A DNA stretch of 64,000 nucleotides, from positions 372,001 to 436,000 of the forward strand of contig NZ_JAUSVX010000001.1 of assembly GCF_030814995.1 (NCBI RefSeq), in the 5' to 3' direction. Made by a program: the position numbers and the translations under genes. The DNA comes from Labrys wisconsinensis. Its GTDB lineage: Bacteria > Pseudomonadota > Alphaproteobacteria > Rhizobiales > Labraceae. Below are positions 29,409-37,998 of the stretch, one piece after another; position 1 is the first letter of the stretch, and the number at the start of each line of letters is the position of its first letter. Below the pieces are notes generated by a model. It worked only from the letters and a program-made list of their open reading frames with translations. It was not told where the DNA came from and did no database searches.

Positions 29409-30770
29409 ATGCGGCGGATGACGACAGCTCTCGGTCTGGCGGTGCTCGTCCTTGCAACCCCGGCGGGGCCGGCCCCGGCGCAGACCAAGCCGCCGGCCGC
29501 GGCCGCCAAGCCCGCCGACGCCGCCTTCGATCTCGCCAAGACCGCGGCCGACGCGCTCGGGCCCGAGGCGACCGCCGCCGTCCAGCGCGACCTGATCTGG
29601 ACCGGCGACCTCAACAGCCTGGCCTCCGGCGAGTTCGGCAAGCGCAGCTTCGACGCCATCCGCGCCTTCCAGAAGCGCATCAAGGCCAAGGACACCGGCA
29701 TCCTGCTCCCCACCGAGCGCGACCAGCTCGCCAAGGCGGCCGAGCGGGCCGCGGCCGCCTACGGCTTCAAGCCGGTGACGGCGCAGGGCATCACGGTCGG
29801 CTATCCCGCCAAGCTGGTGACGCAGAAGACGGCGACCGAGCACGGCGTGAAATATTCGACGCCGACCGGCAACATCACGGTCGACATCCTGCGCTACGCC
29901 GCCACGGAGGAAGCCTTCGAGCCGCTGTTCACCCGGCTCAAGACCGAGCGGGCGGGGCGCAAGATCACCTATTCGCTGCTGCGGCCAGACTTCTTCGTCA
30001 TCGCCGGCACGGTCGACGGCAAGAGCTTCTACATGCGCTTCCTCAAGACCGACGAGGACAGCCGCGGCTTCGTGCTCGGCTGGGATCCGACGCTCTCGCC
30101 GGGCTTCGACCGCGTCTCCATCGCCATGGCCGGATCCCTGGCGCTCGCCGGCGCCGCGCCGGCTGCCGGGGTCCCCGCCTCCGGAACGCCCGTTGCCGCG
30201 GCCGAGCCGCCGGCGCCGGCCAAGCCCGCCGGCCCGCCGGTGCCGCTGCCCGCCGGAGCGCCTTCCGCGCCGAAGAGCGGCATCGGCTTCCTCGTATCGG
30301 CGCGGGGCGACGTACTGACCAGCGCCGCGCTGGTCGCCGGCTGCCGCACGGTGACGGCGGGCGGGGCCAGCGCGCCGGTCGTTGCCGGCGACGCCGCCAA
30401 CGGTCCGGCCCTGGTGCGCCTCGCCGCCCCGCCCAAGGTTGCGCCGCTGCCGCTGCGCCTGGCGGCGCTCGGCGTCGGCGATGCCGTCGAGCTGGTCGGC
30501 CCCGCCGGGCGCAGCGCCACCACCGTCGCCGCCCTGGCCGGGCCGGGCGACGATACCCGCCGCCTGACCCTCGCCGCTCCCGGCGCCGGCGGCGTGTTCG
30601 ACGCCAAGGGTGCGCTCGCCGGGCTGGTCGCCGGCGATGCCGGACCGGTGGCGCTGAAGGCCCTGTTCGTCTCCGCCTTCCTGCGCGCGAACGGCGTGGC
30701 GCTGGCCGCCTCCGAGGGCGGCGACCCCGCCGCCGCCGCAGTGCCGCTGACCTGCACGCCGGGGTCGTGA
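29409..30770 (+). CDS. Secreted protein with peptidoglycan-binding-like region and inactive trypsin-like domain
   Basis: A 453-residue exported protein with signal peptide (LGLAVLVLATPAGPAPAQ). Residues about 45-120 resemble a peptidoglycan-binding-like helical repeat (FGKRSFDAIRAFQKRIKAKD). A Pro/Ala linker near 245-290 leads to a trypsin/HtrA-like barrel (GIGFLVSARGDVLTSAALVAGC). The catalytic triad appears lost: TNAHVV becomes TSAALV (near residues 302-307), the Asp region reads NGPALVRL, and the GNSGGP loop reads PGAGGVFD (near 391-398). A binding or pseudo-enzyme role is inferred. The 198-bp gap upstream holds no other gene. Confidence 0.8.
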   Translation: MRRMTTALGLAVLVLATPAGPAPAQTKPPAAAAKPADAAFDLAKTAADALGPEATAAVQRDLIWTGDLNSLASGEFGKRSFDAIRAFQKRIKAKDTGILLPTERDQLAKAAERAAAAYGFKPVTAQGITVGYPAKLVTQKTATEHGVKYSTPTGNITVDILRYAATEEAFEPLFTRLKTERAGRKITYSLLRPDFFVIAGTVDGKSFYMRFLKTDEDSRGFVLGWDPTLSPGFDRVSIAMAGSLALAGAAPAAGVPASGTPVAAAEPPAPAKPAGPPVPLPAGAPSAPKSGIGFLVSARGDVLTSAALVAGCRTVTAGGASAPVVAGDAANGPALVRLAAPPKVAPLPLRLAALGVGDAVELVGPAGRSATTVAALAGPGDDTRRLTLAAPGAGGVFDAKGALAGLVAGDAGPVALKALFVSAFLRANGVALAASEGGDPAAAAVPLTCTPGS

Positions 30771-30783
30771 CGCAAGGTGCCGC

Positions 30784-31119
30784 TCAGATCGCCGCGGCCT
30801 CGCGCTCGCGCCGCCAGTGGTCGAGACGCTCCTTCAGGAGCTTCTCTCTGACATAGGCGAGCTTCTCCTCCTCCAGCCGCTCCAGCACCGTGAGGGCGAA
30901 GGCCGCGGGGCCGTGCCGGTTCCACGCCGCCTGCAGGCCGGCATGGCTGTGGCTGCCATGACGAAGCGTGAACCACAGCCGGTTCTGCACCGTGGCCAGA
31001 TCCGGCGCCCGGCCGACCCAGCGCTCGCCGGTGATGCGGCAGCCGAGCTCGTAGATGCCGGCCACCGCCTTGCGTTCCTTGTAGGCCGTGATCGCGGCCT
31101 TCCTGTCCTCGTGCCTCAT
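30784..31119 (-). CDS. GIY-YIG nuclease-like small protein
   Basis: A 111-residue protein with the GIY-YIG fold core: AGIYELGCRITGERWVGRA provides GIY and a variant WVG in place of YIG, followed by an arginine (NRLWFTLRHG) and a downstream ERLEEE. The N-terminal KAAITAYKERK helix and C-terminal KLLKERLDHWRREREA are charged. Such stand-alone proteins are common in this order and their role is unknown. Nuclease activity is uncertain because the second signature is altered. It is divergent from the gene at 31239 and shares a promoter region with two strong palindromes. Confidence 0.78.
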   Translation of the reverse strand: MRHEDRKAAITAYKERKAVAGIYELGCRITGERWVGRAPDLATVQNRLWFTLRHGSHSHAGLQAAWNRHGPAAFALTVLERLEEEKLAYVREKLLKERLDHWRREREAAAI

Positions 31120-31166
31120 GATCGTACCTCGCGCCGCGGACGGATCTCCGGCAGCCGCCAGAATTC

Positions 31167-31205
31167 ACCCGGGTGATATTGAGATTGGGTTATTACCCGG
31201 GTATA
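31167..31205. promoter_or_regulatory. Paired ACCCGGGT palindromes in a divergent promoter
   Basis: ACCCGGGT occurs at 31167-31174 and at 31195-31202, 28 bp centre to centre. The second is extended by TTATT and ATAA to a 17-base near-perfect dyad (TTATTACCCGGGTATAA, 31190-31206). The two sites lie in the 119-bp gap between the GIY-YIG gene and the gene at 31239. Spacing near three helical turns fits two dimers of a TetR- or MarR-type repressor. No such regulator is adjacent, so the protein is unidentified. Confidence 0.6.
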
Positions 31206-31238
31206 AAGTGGCACGCAACCCTGCATGCAAGGAGAGAC

Positions 31239-31664
31239 ATGACACGCCATCTCGAACCGAGCTGGGACGCCGGCCGCGCCCTTCTCGCCCGCGACATCGA
31301 CGGACCGGTGGTGATGCTGAACCTGCTGCGCCTGCGCGCGGTGGCCGACTATTCCGCCACGCCGGACCTGGCGCCGGCAACCCCGATCAGCGGCGCCGAC
31401 GCCTATGACCGCTACATCGCCCGCACCCTGCCCCATCTGCGGGAGAGCGGCGGCGACGTGCTGTTCCTCGGCGAAGGCGGCCCCTGGCTGATCGGCCCGG
31501 CCGGCGAGCGCTGGGATCGCGCCATGCTGGTGCGCCAGAGCAGCGTCGAGGCGTTCATGGCCTTCGCGGCCAACCAGGACTATCTGGCCGGCCTCGGCCA
31601 TCGCACCGCCGCGATCGAGGACTCCCGGCTGCTGCCCCTGGTCGCGCTGCCGGCGCCGGGCTGA
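31239..31664 (+). CDS. DUF1330-like dimeric alpha/beta-barrel protein
   Basis: A 141-residue soluble protein. VVMLNLLRLR, GADAYDRYIARTLPHL and the SVEAFMAFAANQDYLAGLGHRTAAIEDSRLLPL segment match the ferredoxin-like dimeric barrel of DUF1330/EthD-type proteins. ATG 31239 follows AAGGAGAG; the frame opens upstream into the operator region but without a good start. Function is unknown. Expression is probably controlled through the ACCCGGGT palindromes just upstream, which suggests an inducible stress or xenobiotic response (inference). Confidence 0.75.
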   Translation: MTRHLEPSWDAGRALLARDIDGPVVMLNLLRLRAVADYSATPDLAPATPISGADAYDRYIARTLPHLRESGGDVLFLGEGGPWLIGPAGERWDRAMLVRQSSVEAFMAFAANQDYLAGLGHRTAAIEDSRLLPLVALPAPG

Positions 31665-31690
31665 CCGGGCGCCGCGGGCCGTCGCCCCCC

Positions 31691-32224
31691 TCAAGGGATG
31701 GCGCCTGTAGGGATCCGGTAGACGATCAGCTTGTATTCGATGCCCCCGGTCTTCTTCAGGCAGCTTGTCCTGACCATCGCTCCGCCCAGGCGGTCCGCGA
31801 TTTTTCGACTCGGATGGTTTTGCTCGACCGCCGAATAGGTGACGGCCTCCACACCGAGCGCCTCGCCCGCCCAGGCCACCAGGGCCCGGACGGCCTCATG
31901 TCCATAGCCCAGGCCGTGCCAGGCTTCCTTGATCCAGACGCCGACGACGGGCTCCGGATTGCCGATGCGGTGCAGGCCGAGCATGCCGGCGAACTCGCCG
32001 GTCGACCGCGATCGCGCCACCAGGAAGAGGTCGGTTCCCCCGGCCATTTTCGGGATCCAGCCTCGGCTGACCTCGGCGAAGGCTTTGCGTGTGGGCGATG
32101 GATCGAAAGCCATGAAACGGGTCAGTGTCGTCGTGGCGCAGGCGAAGGTTTCCGCGGCATCGGCAGGTTCGAACGCCTCGAGGCACAGCCTCTCGGAAAA
32201 CAGCACCGTCTCCGTCATGTTCAT
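31691..32224 (-). CDS. GNAT-family N-acetyltransferase (RimJ/RimL-like)
   Basis: A 177-residue acetyltransferase. It begins TVLFSERLCLEAFEPADAAET as RimJ-like GNAT proteins do. The acetyl-CoA-binding motif A is GVWIKEAWHGLGYGHEAVRALVAWA, followed by VEQNHPSRKIADRLGG and a YRIP tail. The substrate (ribosomal protein N-terminus, amino acid or antibiotic) cannot be assigned. ATG 32224 is used. Base composition is less extreme than in the surrounding operons. Its 3' end faces the DUF1330-like gene with 26 bp between them. Confidence 0.88.
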   Translation of the reverse strand: MNMTETVLFSERLCLEAFEPADAAETFACATTTLTRFMAFDPSPTRKAFAEVSRGWIPKMAGGTDLFLVARSRSTGEFAGMLGLHRIGNPEPVVGVWIKEAWHGLGYGHEAVRALVAWAGEALGVEAVTYSAVEQNHPSRKIADRLGGAMVRTSCLKKTGGIEYKLIVYRIPTGAIP

Positions 32225-32714
32225 GTCGTGAGATCCCGTGCCGACGGCCGATCCTCGCAGCCTCCCCGATCATAGCTCCCGCCTGCACCGCGGACGTGCC
32301 GCCGGACACAATCCCGGCGCACCGTGGCGCGGGGATCTTGATCCCGCACGCCGACGACCCGCACGCCCCGGCGCGAGCGGTCTCGATGGCATCGGCGTGG
32401 CCGCCACCAGCCTTGCCGAGGTCGGCATGAGGCCGTCCGCCACCGCAAAGTCACCACAATATGTCCGCAATAGTGCTGGGATTTCGATAACGCGAAGAGG
32501 CTCCCTCGAGCAGCCGGTCCTCCCAAAGCGGCGTCAGCGCCCGCCGCCGGGTGGGCCGGTGTTCCGTCGGGTTCCCTCGCTCGCGCCCCGCACGTGCTAT
32601 CGCCACGCGAGAGAGCCGCCGAAAGCCTGAGATCATCCATGGGGTCGCATCGCGACACAGGGAGCCGGTTCTCCCGGCTCGCGTCGCGCCCCGTCCCGGC
32701 GACGAGAGGGAAGC
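32225..32714. other. Intergenic region without a recognised gene
   Basis: A 490-bp stretch between the divergent acetyltransferase and caspase genes. Short open frames exist on both strands but none has a convincing start, ribosome site or family resemblance. One feature is a GAGCCGG/CCGGCTC hairpin with a TTCTC loop at 32662-32680, about 35 bases before the caspase start. Promoters for both flanking genes must lie here; none is clear enough to mark. Confidence 0.5.
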
Positions 32715-34406
32715 ATGCGCAGACTGATCGCCCGCAGCCTCGTTTCCGCGCTTCTCCTGCTCGGCATCCTCCAGCTTTCGAGCCCCGCCCTTGCCGGCAT
32801 CAAGCTGGCGCTGGTCCTCGGCAACAGCAATTATCAAGCCGCGCCCGCCCTGGGCAACCCCGCCAACGACGCGGCCGATCTGGCCCAGGCCCTGCGCGGG
32901 ATCGGCTTCGAGGTCATCGAGCAGCGCGATGCGACGCGCGAGCAGATGGCGAGCGCCGTGCGCGCCTTTGCCGAGCGCATCCGCGGCGCCGATGTCGCCC
33001 TGTTCTTCTATGCCGGGCATGGCCTGCAGCTGAACGGCGAGAATTACCTCATCCCGGTCGATGCCAAGATCGAGAGCGAGGCCGATGTCCGCTTCGACAC
33101 CATCAACCTCAGCGACATCCAGCAGGAGATGGAAGGCCCGGGGCGCGCCAACGTCGTCATCCTCGACGCCTGCCGCGACAATCCCTTCGCCGACAAGCTC
33201 TCGCATGGCGGCCGCGGCATCGCGACCCGCGGCCTCGGCCGGCTGGAGGCGGCCGGCGTCGGCTCGCTCATCGTGTTCTCGACGCAGCCCGACAATGTCG
33301 CGCTCGACGGCGGCGGACGCAATTCGCCCTTCACCGCCGCGCTGCTCCGGCATGTCGGGACGCCGGGCCTGGAAATCCGCCAGATGATCTCGAAGGTGCG
33401 CGGCGACGTGCTGCAGGCCACCGGGCAGAAGCAGGTGCCGTGGGACAATTCCTCGCTCGTCGGCGACGTCTATCTCGCGGGGCAGTCGGCCGCGGGAACA
33501 CCGGCCGTGGCCGGGCCGGTCGCGCCCGCGGACGCCGGGCCGGTGCGCGTCGCGCAGACGCAGCAGCCGGCGGCGACCTCCCCGCCGGCGGCCGCCGCCG
33601 CAAGCGGGCCGGCCGCCGAGTGCGAGCGGCTCGCCGCGCCCGCGCCGCCCTTCGCCAGCCCGGCTCAGCTCAACGCGGCCCGGTCGCAGAATGTCGACAT
33701 GCCTCACGCGCTCTCCGCCTGTGAGGCTGCCGTGAGCGCCGATCCGAAGAATCCGCGCCTGCAATTCCTGCTCGGCCGCGTCAATGATCTGTCGAAGACT
33801 TATCTGGAGGCGGCGCGTCACTACACCATCGCCGCCGACGCCGGCTATGCCGACGCGCAGGATGCGCTGGGCGTTCTGGTCGTGCTGGGCAGGGGCGTCG
33901 TCAAGAACTACACGCGCGCCTTCGATCTCTTCCACAAGGCCGCGCTCGGCGGCTCGCCTTCCGGCATGGGCAATCTCGGCTCGATGTACTCCAGCGGCTT
34001 CTCCGTCAAGGAAGACGACGCGATGGCGCTCGCCTGGTACGAGAAGTCGATCGAGGCCGGCAATTCCTTCGGCCTCGCCCAGGCCGGCGTGATGTATTTC
34101 AACGGCAAGGGAACGCCGCGCGACTACGACGCCGCCGCGCAATATTTCCAGCAGGAAGCCGACCTCGGCGACGGCTATTCCCTGAAATTCCTCGCCATCA
34201 TGTATGAGCGTGGCCTGCTCGGAAAACCCGACCCGGCCAAGGCGGCCGAGCTGCGCCTCCAGGCGGCGCAGGTCGATCCCGAGAGCCAGGATCCCAATGT
34301 GCCGCTTCCCAGGAAGGTGGTCCGGCAGACCCCTCGCCCCGCGGGCGGCCAGGTCGTGCGCATCCGGCGCTACCATTTCGTCGGCTGCAGCTGGCTCTGG
34401 TGCTGA
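32715..34406 (+). CDS. Secreted caspase-like (p20) protein with SEL1 repeats
   Basis: A 563-residue exported protein. A signal peptide (SALLLLGILQLSSPALA) precedes a caspase/metacaspase p20 domain (about residues 29-235), with the catalytic dyad His102 in FYAGHGLQ and Cys153 in ILDACRDNPF. A Pro/Ala linker (about 255-310) leads to SEL1-type TPR repeats (about 340-520: ARHYTIAADAGYADAQDALGVLVV, LFHKAALGGSPSGMGNLGSMY, WYEKSIEAGNSFGLAQAGVMY). It is likely a periplasmic or surface peptidase with Arg/Lys preference. A second, differently built caspase protein is at 62259-63821. ATG 32715 follows GAGAGGGAAG. Confidence 0.93.
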   Translation: MRRLIARSLVSALLLLGILQLSSPALAGIKLALVLGNSNYQAAPALGNPANDAADLAQALRGIGFEVIEQRDATREQMASAVRAFAERIRGADVALFFYAGHGLQLNGENYLIPVDAKIESEADVRFDTINLSDIQQEMEGPGRANVVILDACRDNPFADKLSHGGRGIATRGLGRLEAAGVGSLIVFSTQPDNVALDGGGRNSPFTAALLRHVGTPGLEIRQMISKVRGDVLQATGQKQVPWDNSSLVGDVYLAGQSAAGTPAVAGPVAPADAGPVRVAQTQQPAATSPPAAAAASGPAAECERLAAPAPPFASPAQLNAARSQNVDMPHALSACEAAVSADPKNPRLQFLLGRVNDLSKTYLEAARHYTIAADAGYADAQDALGVLVVLGRGVVKNYTRAFDLFHKAALGGSPSGMGNLGSMYSSGFSVKEDDAMALAWYEKSIEAGNSFGLAQAGVMYFNGKGTPRDYDAAAQYFQQEADLGDGYSLKFLAIMYERGLLGKPDPAKAAELRLQAAQVDPESQDPNVPLPRKVVRQTPRPAGGQVVRIRRYHFVGCSWLWC

Positions 34407-34448
34407 CGGGCCCGGAGGCGAGGCGGGGCTAACGCGAGAGCCTTCTCC

Positions 34449-35951
34449 TCACCGCTCCGCCGCCTGCCCGGCGTCGCGATAGAACGCCGCGGCATCCGCG
34501 GTGAAGCCGGCGCGGGACGCCGGGTCGACATAGAACATGTGGCCGCCGGGGTAGAGCTTGAGCGCCGTGCGGCCGGGCGGCCCGATCGGCGGCAGATGGT
34601 CGAGCACATAGCGATTGGCGGCATAGGGCGTCACCAGGTCGCTGCGCCCGTGCGCGACCAGCACGCGCAGCCTGGGGTCGAGCGCCAGCAATTCGCGCAG
34701 GTCGCGCTCGGCGCTGGCCTGGCCGGGGCCGCCGCGACCCTCCCAGTCCCATTTGCGCGCCGCCTCGCGGTTGAGCAGGGTGAAGGTCATGTCGGTGCGG
34801 AAGCCCAGCGCGTCGCGGGCATAGCCGACGAACAGGCCGCCCAGCGCCTGCATCCGGCCGTCGAGCACCGGATCGGGCCCCTCGTCGGACGCCGATTCCG
34901 GGAAGGGGTCGGGCGCCGGCGAGGCGGGGTCGTAGGGGCTGGCGATGCGGCTGTCGCCGAGCTTGGCCGCGGCATCGCCGGCAAAGCCGCGCGCCCGGAC
35001 GATGGCATCGAGCGGCAGGCCGGTGATCTCGGCAACCCGGGCATAGAAGGCGCGCGCCGCCTCGCCTTCGGGCGGGCGCCCGGCCAGGGTGGTGAGATAG
35101 TCGGTGAGGGCGAAGCGCTCCGCCGCCGCCAGGGCCTCGGGCGTGAAGCGATGGCGCCGGTCGAGCTCGGCGGCGGCGAGCGATGGCAGCTGCAGCGCCG
35201 CCCCGAGCGGCAGGCGGCTGGCATCCAGCACCAGGGCGCCCTCGAGCAGCGGCGAGACCATGACGATGCCGTCGACCGGGATGCCCTGGTCCTGCTGCAG
35301 GGCCCGCGCCACCTTGAGCGCGCGGAAGCCGCCATAGCTCTCGCCCAAGAGGTATTTCGGCGAGTCCGTCCGGCTGTTGCGGGCGACATAGAGGGCGATC
35401 ACCTTGGCGATCGACTGCGCGTCGGCGCGCACGCTCCAGAAATCGCCGGCCTTGTCGGGCTTGGCGGCGCGGCTCCAGCCCGTCCCGACCGGATCGATCA
35501 GCACCAGGTCGGTGAAGGCGAGCCAGGTGTCGGGATTGTCGCCGAGCCGCGCCCCGCCGCCGTCGGGCCCGAAGCTGACGCTCCGCGGCCCGACCAGGCC
35601 GAGATGCAGATAGGCGGAAGCGGCGCCCGGCCCGCCGTTGAAGACGAAGGTCACCGGCCGCGTCCCGGCCGCCGCGCCCTTCAGGGTATAGGCGGTGTAG
35701 AAGATCGCGGCCGAGCGTTGGCCGGACTGGTCATAGAGCGAGAAGGTCCCGGCGGTGGCGACATAGGCGAGCGCCCTGCCGCCGGCATCGAGGCTGTGCT
35801 CGGTGACGGCATCGCCTGGCAGGAGCCCGAGGACGCTGCCGGACGGCGGGCCCGCATCCGGCGCCGGCGCCTCCTGGCGCTGGGCCGGGGCGGGCGAGGC
35901 CGCCACCAGCAGCGAAAAGGCGACCACGAGCACCCATCGAACCCAACGCAA
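34449..35951 (-). CDS. Secreted serine carboxypeptidase-like (S10) protein
   Basis: A 500-residue alpha/beta-hydrolase of the S10 carboxypeptidase group. A signal peptide (WVLVVAFSLLVAASPAPAQ) is followed by FNGGPGAASAYLHLGLVGPR (oxyanion region), DPVGTGWSRA and the catalytic triad Ser205 in LLGESYGGFRA, Asp438 in HGRSDLVTPY and His471 in YPGGHMFY. It probably removes C-terminal residues from peptides in the periplasm or outside. There is no usable ATG: TTG 35951 has GGAGGG at the right distance, and the nearby ATG is in another frame. Codon use is typical of the genome. Confidence 0.9.
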   Translation of the reverse strand: MRWVRWVLVVAFSLLVAASPAPAQRQEAPAPDAGPPSGSVLGLLPGDAVTEHSLDAGGRALAYVATAGTFSLYDQSGQRSAAIFYTAYTLKGAAAGTRPVTFVFNGGPGAASAYLHLGLVGPRSVSFGPDGGGARLGDNPDTWLAFTDLVLIDPVGTGWSRAAKPDKAGDFWSVRADAQSIAKVIALYVARNSRTDSPKYLLGESYGGFRALKVARALQQDQGIPVDGIVMVSPLLEGALVLDASRLPLGAALQLPSLAAAELDRRHRFTPEALAAAERFALTDYLTTLAGRPPEGEAARAFYARVAEITGLPLDAIVRARGFAGDAAAKLGDSRIASPYDPASPAPDPFPESASDEGPDPVLDGRMQALGGLFVGYARDALGFRTDMTFTLLNREAARKWDWEGRGGPGQASAERDLRELLALDPRLRVLVAHGRSDLVTPYAANRYVLDHLPPIGPPGRTALKLYPGGHMFYVDPASRAGFTADAAAFYRDAGQAAER

Positions 35952-36013
35952 GACATCCCCCTCCAGACGACGAGCCCCACCATGATCTAGGGCGCCCGCG
36001 CCCGGCGTCCACC

Positions 36014-36050
36014 CTCATGAGGCCACGAGCCGGCAGCCCGGCCTCATGAG
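36014..36050. repeat. Perfect 11-bp inverted repeat (hairpin)
   Basis: CTCATGAGGCC at 36014-36024 is perfectly repeated in inverse at 36040-36050, with a 15-base loop. It lies between the VOC gene and the carboxypeptidase gene, both on the minus strand. No T-run follows on that strand, so it is a weak terminator candidate; an operator for the carboxypeptidase promoter is equally possible. Confidence 0.5.
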
Positions 36051-36076
36051 GCGGGCGCGTCGGTCCCGTGGAGCCG

Positions 36077-36556
36077 TCAACCGCGTCGGGCCGCCTCGAT
36101 CGCCGCCACGTCGATCTTCCCCATCTCCATCATCGCCTCGAACGCGCGCTTGGCCTCGGCGCCGCCGGCCGCCATTGCCTCCATCAGCACCCGCGGCGTG
36201 ATCTGCCAGGAGATGCCCCATCTGTCCTTGCACCAGCCGCAGGCGCTTTCCCGGCCGCCATTGCCGACGATGGCGTTCCAGTAACGGTCGGTCTCCTCCT
36301 GATCCTCCGTGGCGATCTGGAACGAGAAGGCTTCGTTGTGCTTGAACGCGGGCCCGCCATTGAGGCCGAGGCAGGGCATGCCGGCGACCGTGAATTCGAC
36401 CATCAGCACGTCGCCCGCCTTGCCCGACGGGTAGTCGCTCGGAGCATGGTAGACGGTGCCCACCGCGCTGTCGGGAAACGTCTCGGCATAGAAGCGGGCC
36501 GCAGCCTCGGCCTCCTTGTCGTACCACAGGCAGATCGTGTTCTTGGCCATCGCCAT
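36077..36556 (-). CDS. PhnB-like VOC-superfamily protein
   Basis: A 159-residue protein of the glyoxalase/VOC superfamily, the PhnB-like branch once annotated as 3-demethylubiquinone methyltransferase. Features are TICLWYDKEAEAAARFYAETFPDS, FTVAGMPCLGLNGG, FSFQIATEDQEETDRYWNAI and CGWCKDRWGISWQITPRVL. It is probably an enzyme or small-molecule-binding protein of unknown substrate. ATG 36556 is preferred over ATG 36550 and over a long upstream extension in unlike sequence. It is followed by a palindrome and the carboxypeptidase gene on the same strand, 125 bp away. Confidence 0.88.
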   Translation of the reverse strand: MAMAKNTICLWYDKEAEAAARFYAETFPDSAVGTVYHAPSDYPSGKAGDVLMVEFTVAGMPCLGLNGGPAFKHNEAFSFQIATEDQEETDRYWNAIVGNGGRESACGWCKDRWGISWQITPRVLMEAMAAGGAEAKRAFEAMMEMGKIDVAAIEAARRG

Positions 36557-36843
36557 TGCTCGTCCCCTCGTCTTTCGAGTCCAGGCCCGATTTCCCACGC
36601 CTCGGGGCGACTCACAACCCGCCCCATCAACGCGCCACGGACATAGAATGCGCTCGCGCCGTCCGACGTTCCGCCGGCAATGCCTGAAAGGTCGCGGAAT
36701 CACGGCTGCCGCCTTCGAGGCGAAGCGCTGGCTGTCCGGTCCCGCGGCCCGGACGCAGATTGTCGGCTTTCCGCCCATCTTGGTCGTTTCCATTTATGGG
36801 TTCACGGCCTAGCCTGCCCTCCCCTCATCGATGCGGCGTCCCC

Positions 36844-37905
36844 ATGCCAGAGCCCGACCCGATCCCCGTCTTCGACGGCCACAACGACATGCTGCTGCGC
36901 CTCTACAAGGCCGGCAGCGCCGAGGCCGAGATGCGCTTCCTCGACGGCACGCCGGACGGCCATATCGACCTGCCGCGCGCCCGCCGGGGCGGGCTGGCGG
37001 GCGGCCTGTTCGCCGCCTTCCCGCCGCCGCTCGCCGCGCTCGACCTCGACACCGGCATGGCCCGTGCCCGCTACGACCTGCCGAGCCCGCCGACGCTCGA
37101 CCTCGCGCCGGCCCAGGCCTCGACCCTGGCCATGGCCTCGATCCTGCTGCGGCTGGAGCGGGCCTCGGCCGGGGCGCTGACCGTCTGCCGCGACGTCGCG
37201 GCGATCCGGGCGGCGATGGCGCAGGGCTCGCTCGCCGCCGTCTTCCACATCGAGGGCGCCGAAGCGATCGATCCGGACCTCGCCATGCTCGACGTGCTGC
37301 ATGCCGCCGGCCTGCGCTCGCTCGGCCTGGTCTGGAGCCGGCCGAACGCCTTCGGCCACGGCGTGCCCTTCCGCTTCCCCGGCTCGCCCGACACGGGACC
37401 TGGCCTGACCGAGGCCGGCAAGGCGCTGGTGAAGGCGTGCAACCGCCTGCGCATCCTGGTCGACCTCTCGCATCTCAACGAGCAGGGATTCCGCGACGTC
37501 GCGGCGCTGAGCGAGGCGCCCCTGGTCGCCACCCATTCCAACGTCCATGCGATCTGCCCGAGCACGCGCAACCTCACCGACTGGCAGCTCGGCGCCATCC
37601 GCGACAGCGGCGGCCTCGTCGGCCTCAACTTCGCCGCCGGCTTCCTGCGCCCGGACGGGCGGATGAAGGCCGATACCGGCCTCGACGTCATGCTCCAGCA
37701 CATCGACGCGCTCCTGGAAGCGCTGGGCGAGGACGGCGTCGGCCTCGGCTCGGATTTCGACGGCGCGCTCGTCCCCGCCGTGATCGGCGACGCCGCCGGC
37801 CTGCCCCGCCTGACCGAGGCGATCGCCGCCCGCCACGGTCAGGCGCTGGCGGAAAAGATCGCCTGGCGCAACTGGCTCGGCCTGCTGGAGCGGACGATCG
37901 GGTGA
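36844..37905 (+). CDS. Membrane dipeptidase (M19, renal dipeptidase family)
   Basis: A 353-residue zinc dipeptidase of family M19. It shows the amidohydrolase HxD pair (His13 and Asp15 in FDGHNDML), the bridging glutamate in FHIEGAEAID, the histidine in VDLSHLNEQG, ATHSNVHAICPSTRN and GLGSDFDG near the C-terminus. Such enzymes cleave dipeptides, often with D- or dehydro-residues at the C-terminal side. No signal peptide is seen, so a cytoplasmic location is likely. ATG 36844 is chosen because conservation begins shortly after it. It could act on peptides imported by a Dpp-type system such as the one at 40280-46042. Confidence 0.93.
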   Translation: MPEPDPIPVFDGHNDMLLRLYKAGSAEAEMRFLDGTPDGHIDLPRARRGGLAGGLFAAFPPPLAALDLDTGMARARYDLPSPPTLDLAPAQASTLAMASILLRLERASAGALTVCRDVAAIRAAMAQGSLAAVFHIEGAEAIDPDLAMLDVLHAAGLRSLGLVWSRPNAFGHGVPFRFPGSPDTGPGLTEAGKALVKACNRLRILVDLSHLNEQGFRDVAALSEAPLVATHSNVHAICPSTRNLTDWQLGAIRDSGGLVGLNFAAGFLRPDGRMKADTGLDVMLQHIDALLEALGEDGVGLGSDFDGALVPAVIGDAAGLPRLTEAIAARHGQALAEKIAWRNWLGLLERTIG

Positions 37906-37998
37906 GCCGAACGGCGCGCATTTGAAAGATTGCACCGTCCAGGTCACTCGACTTTCGCGTGAGAACCTCGCATTCTTCGAGAATGCTGAGGGGAAAGC

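Noticed and set aside
26787-29843. A 1018-codon minus-strand frame opposite recD2
   Set aside because: It mirrors recD2 and shows no recognisable domain; the plus-strand helicase motifs are unambiguous.
32225-32714. Short open frames between the acetyltransferase and caspase genes
   Set aside because: None has a ribosome site, a domain or consistent codon pattern; several overlap each other on both strands.
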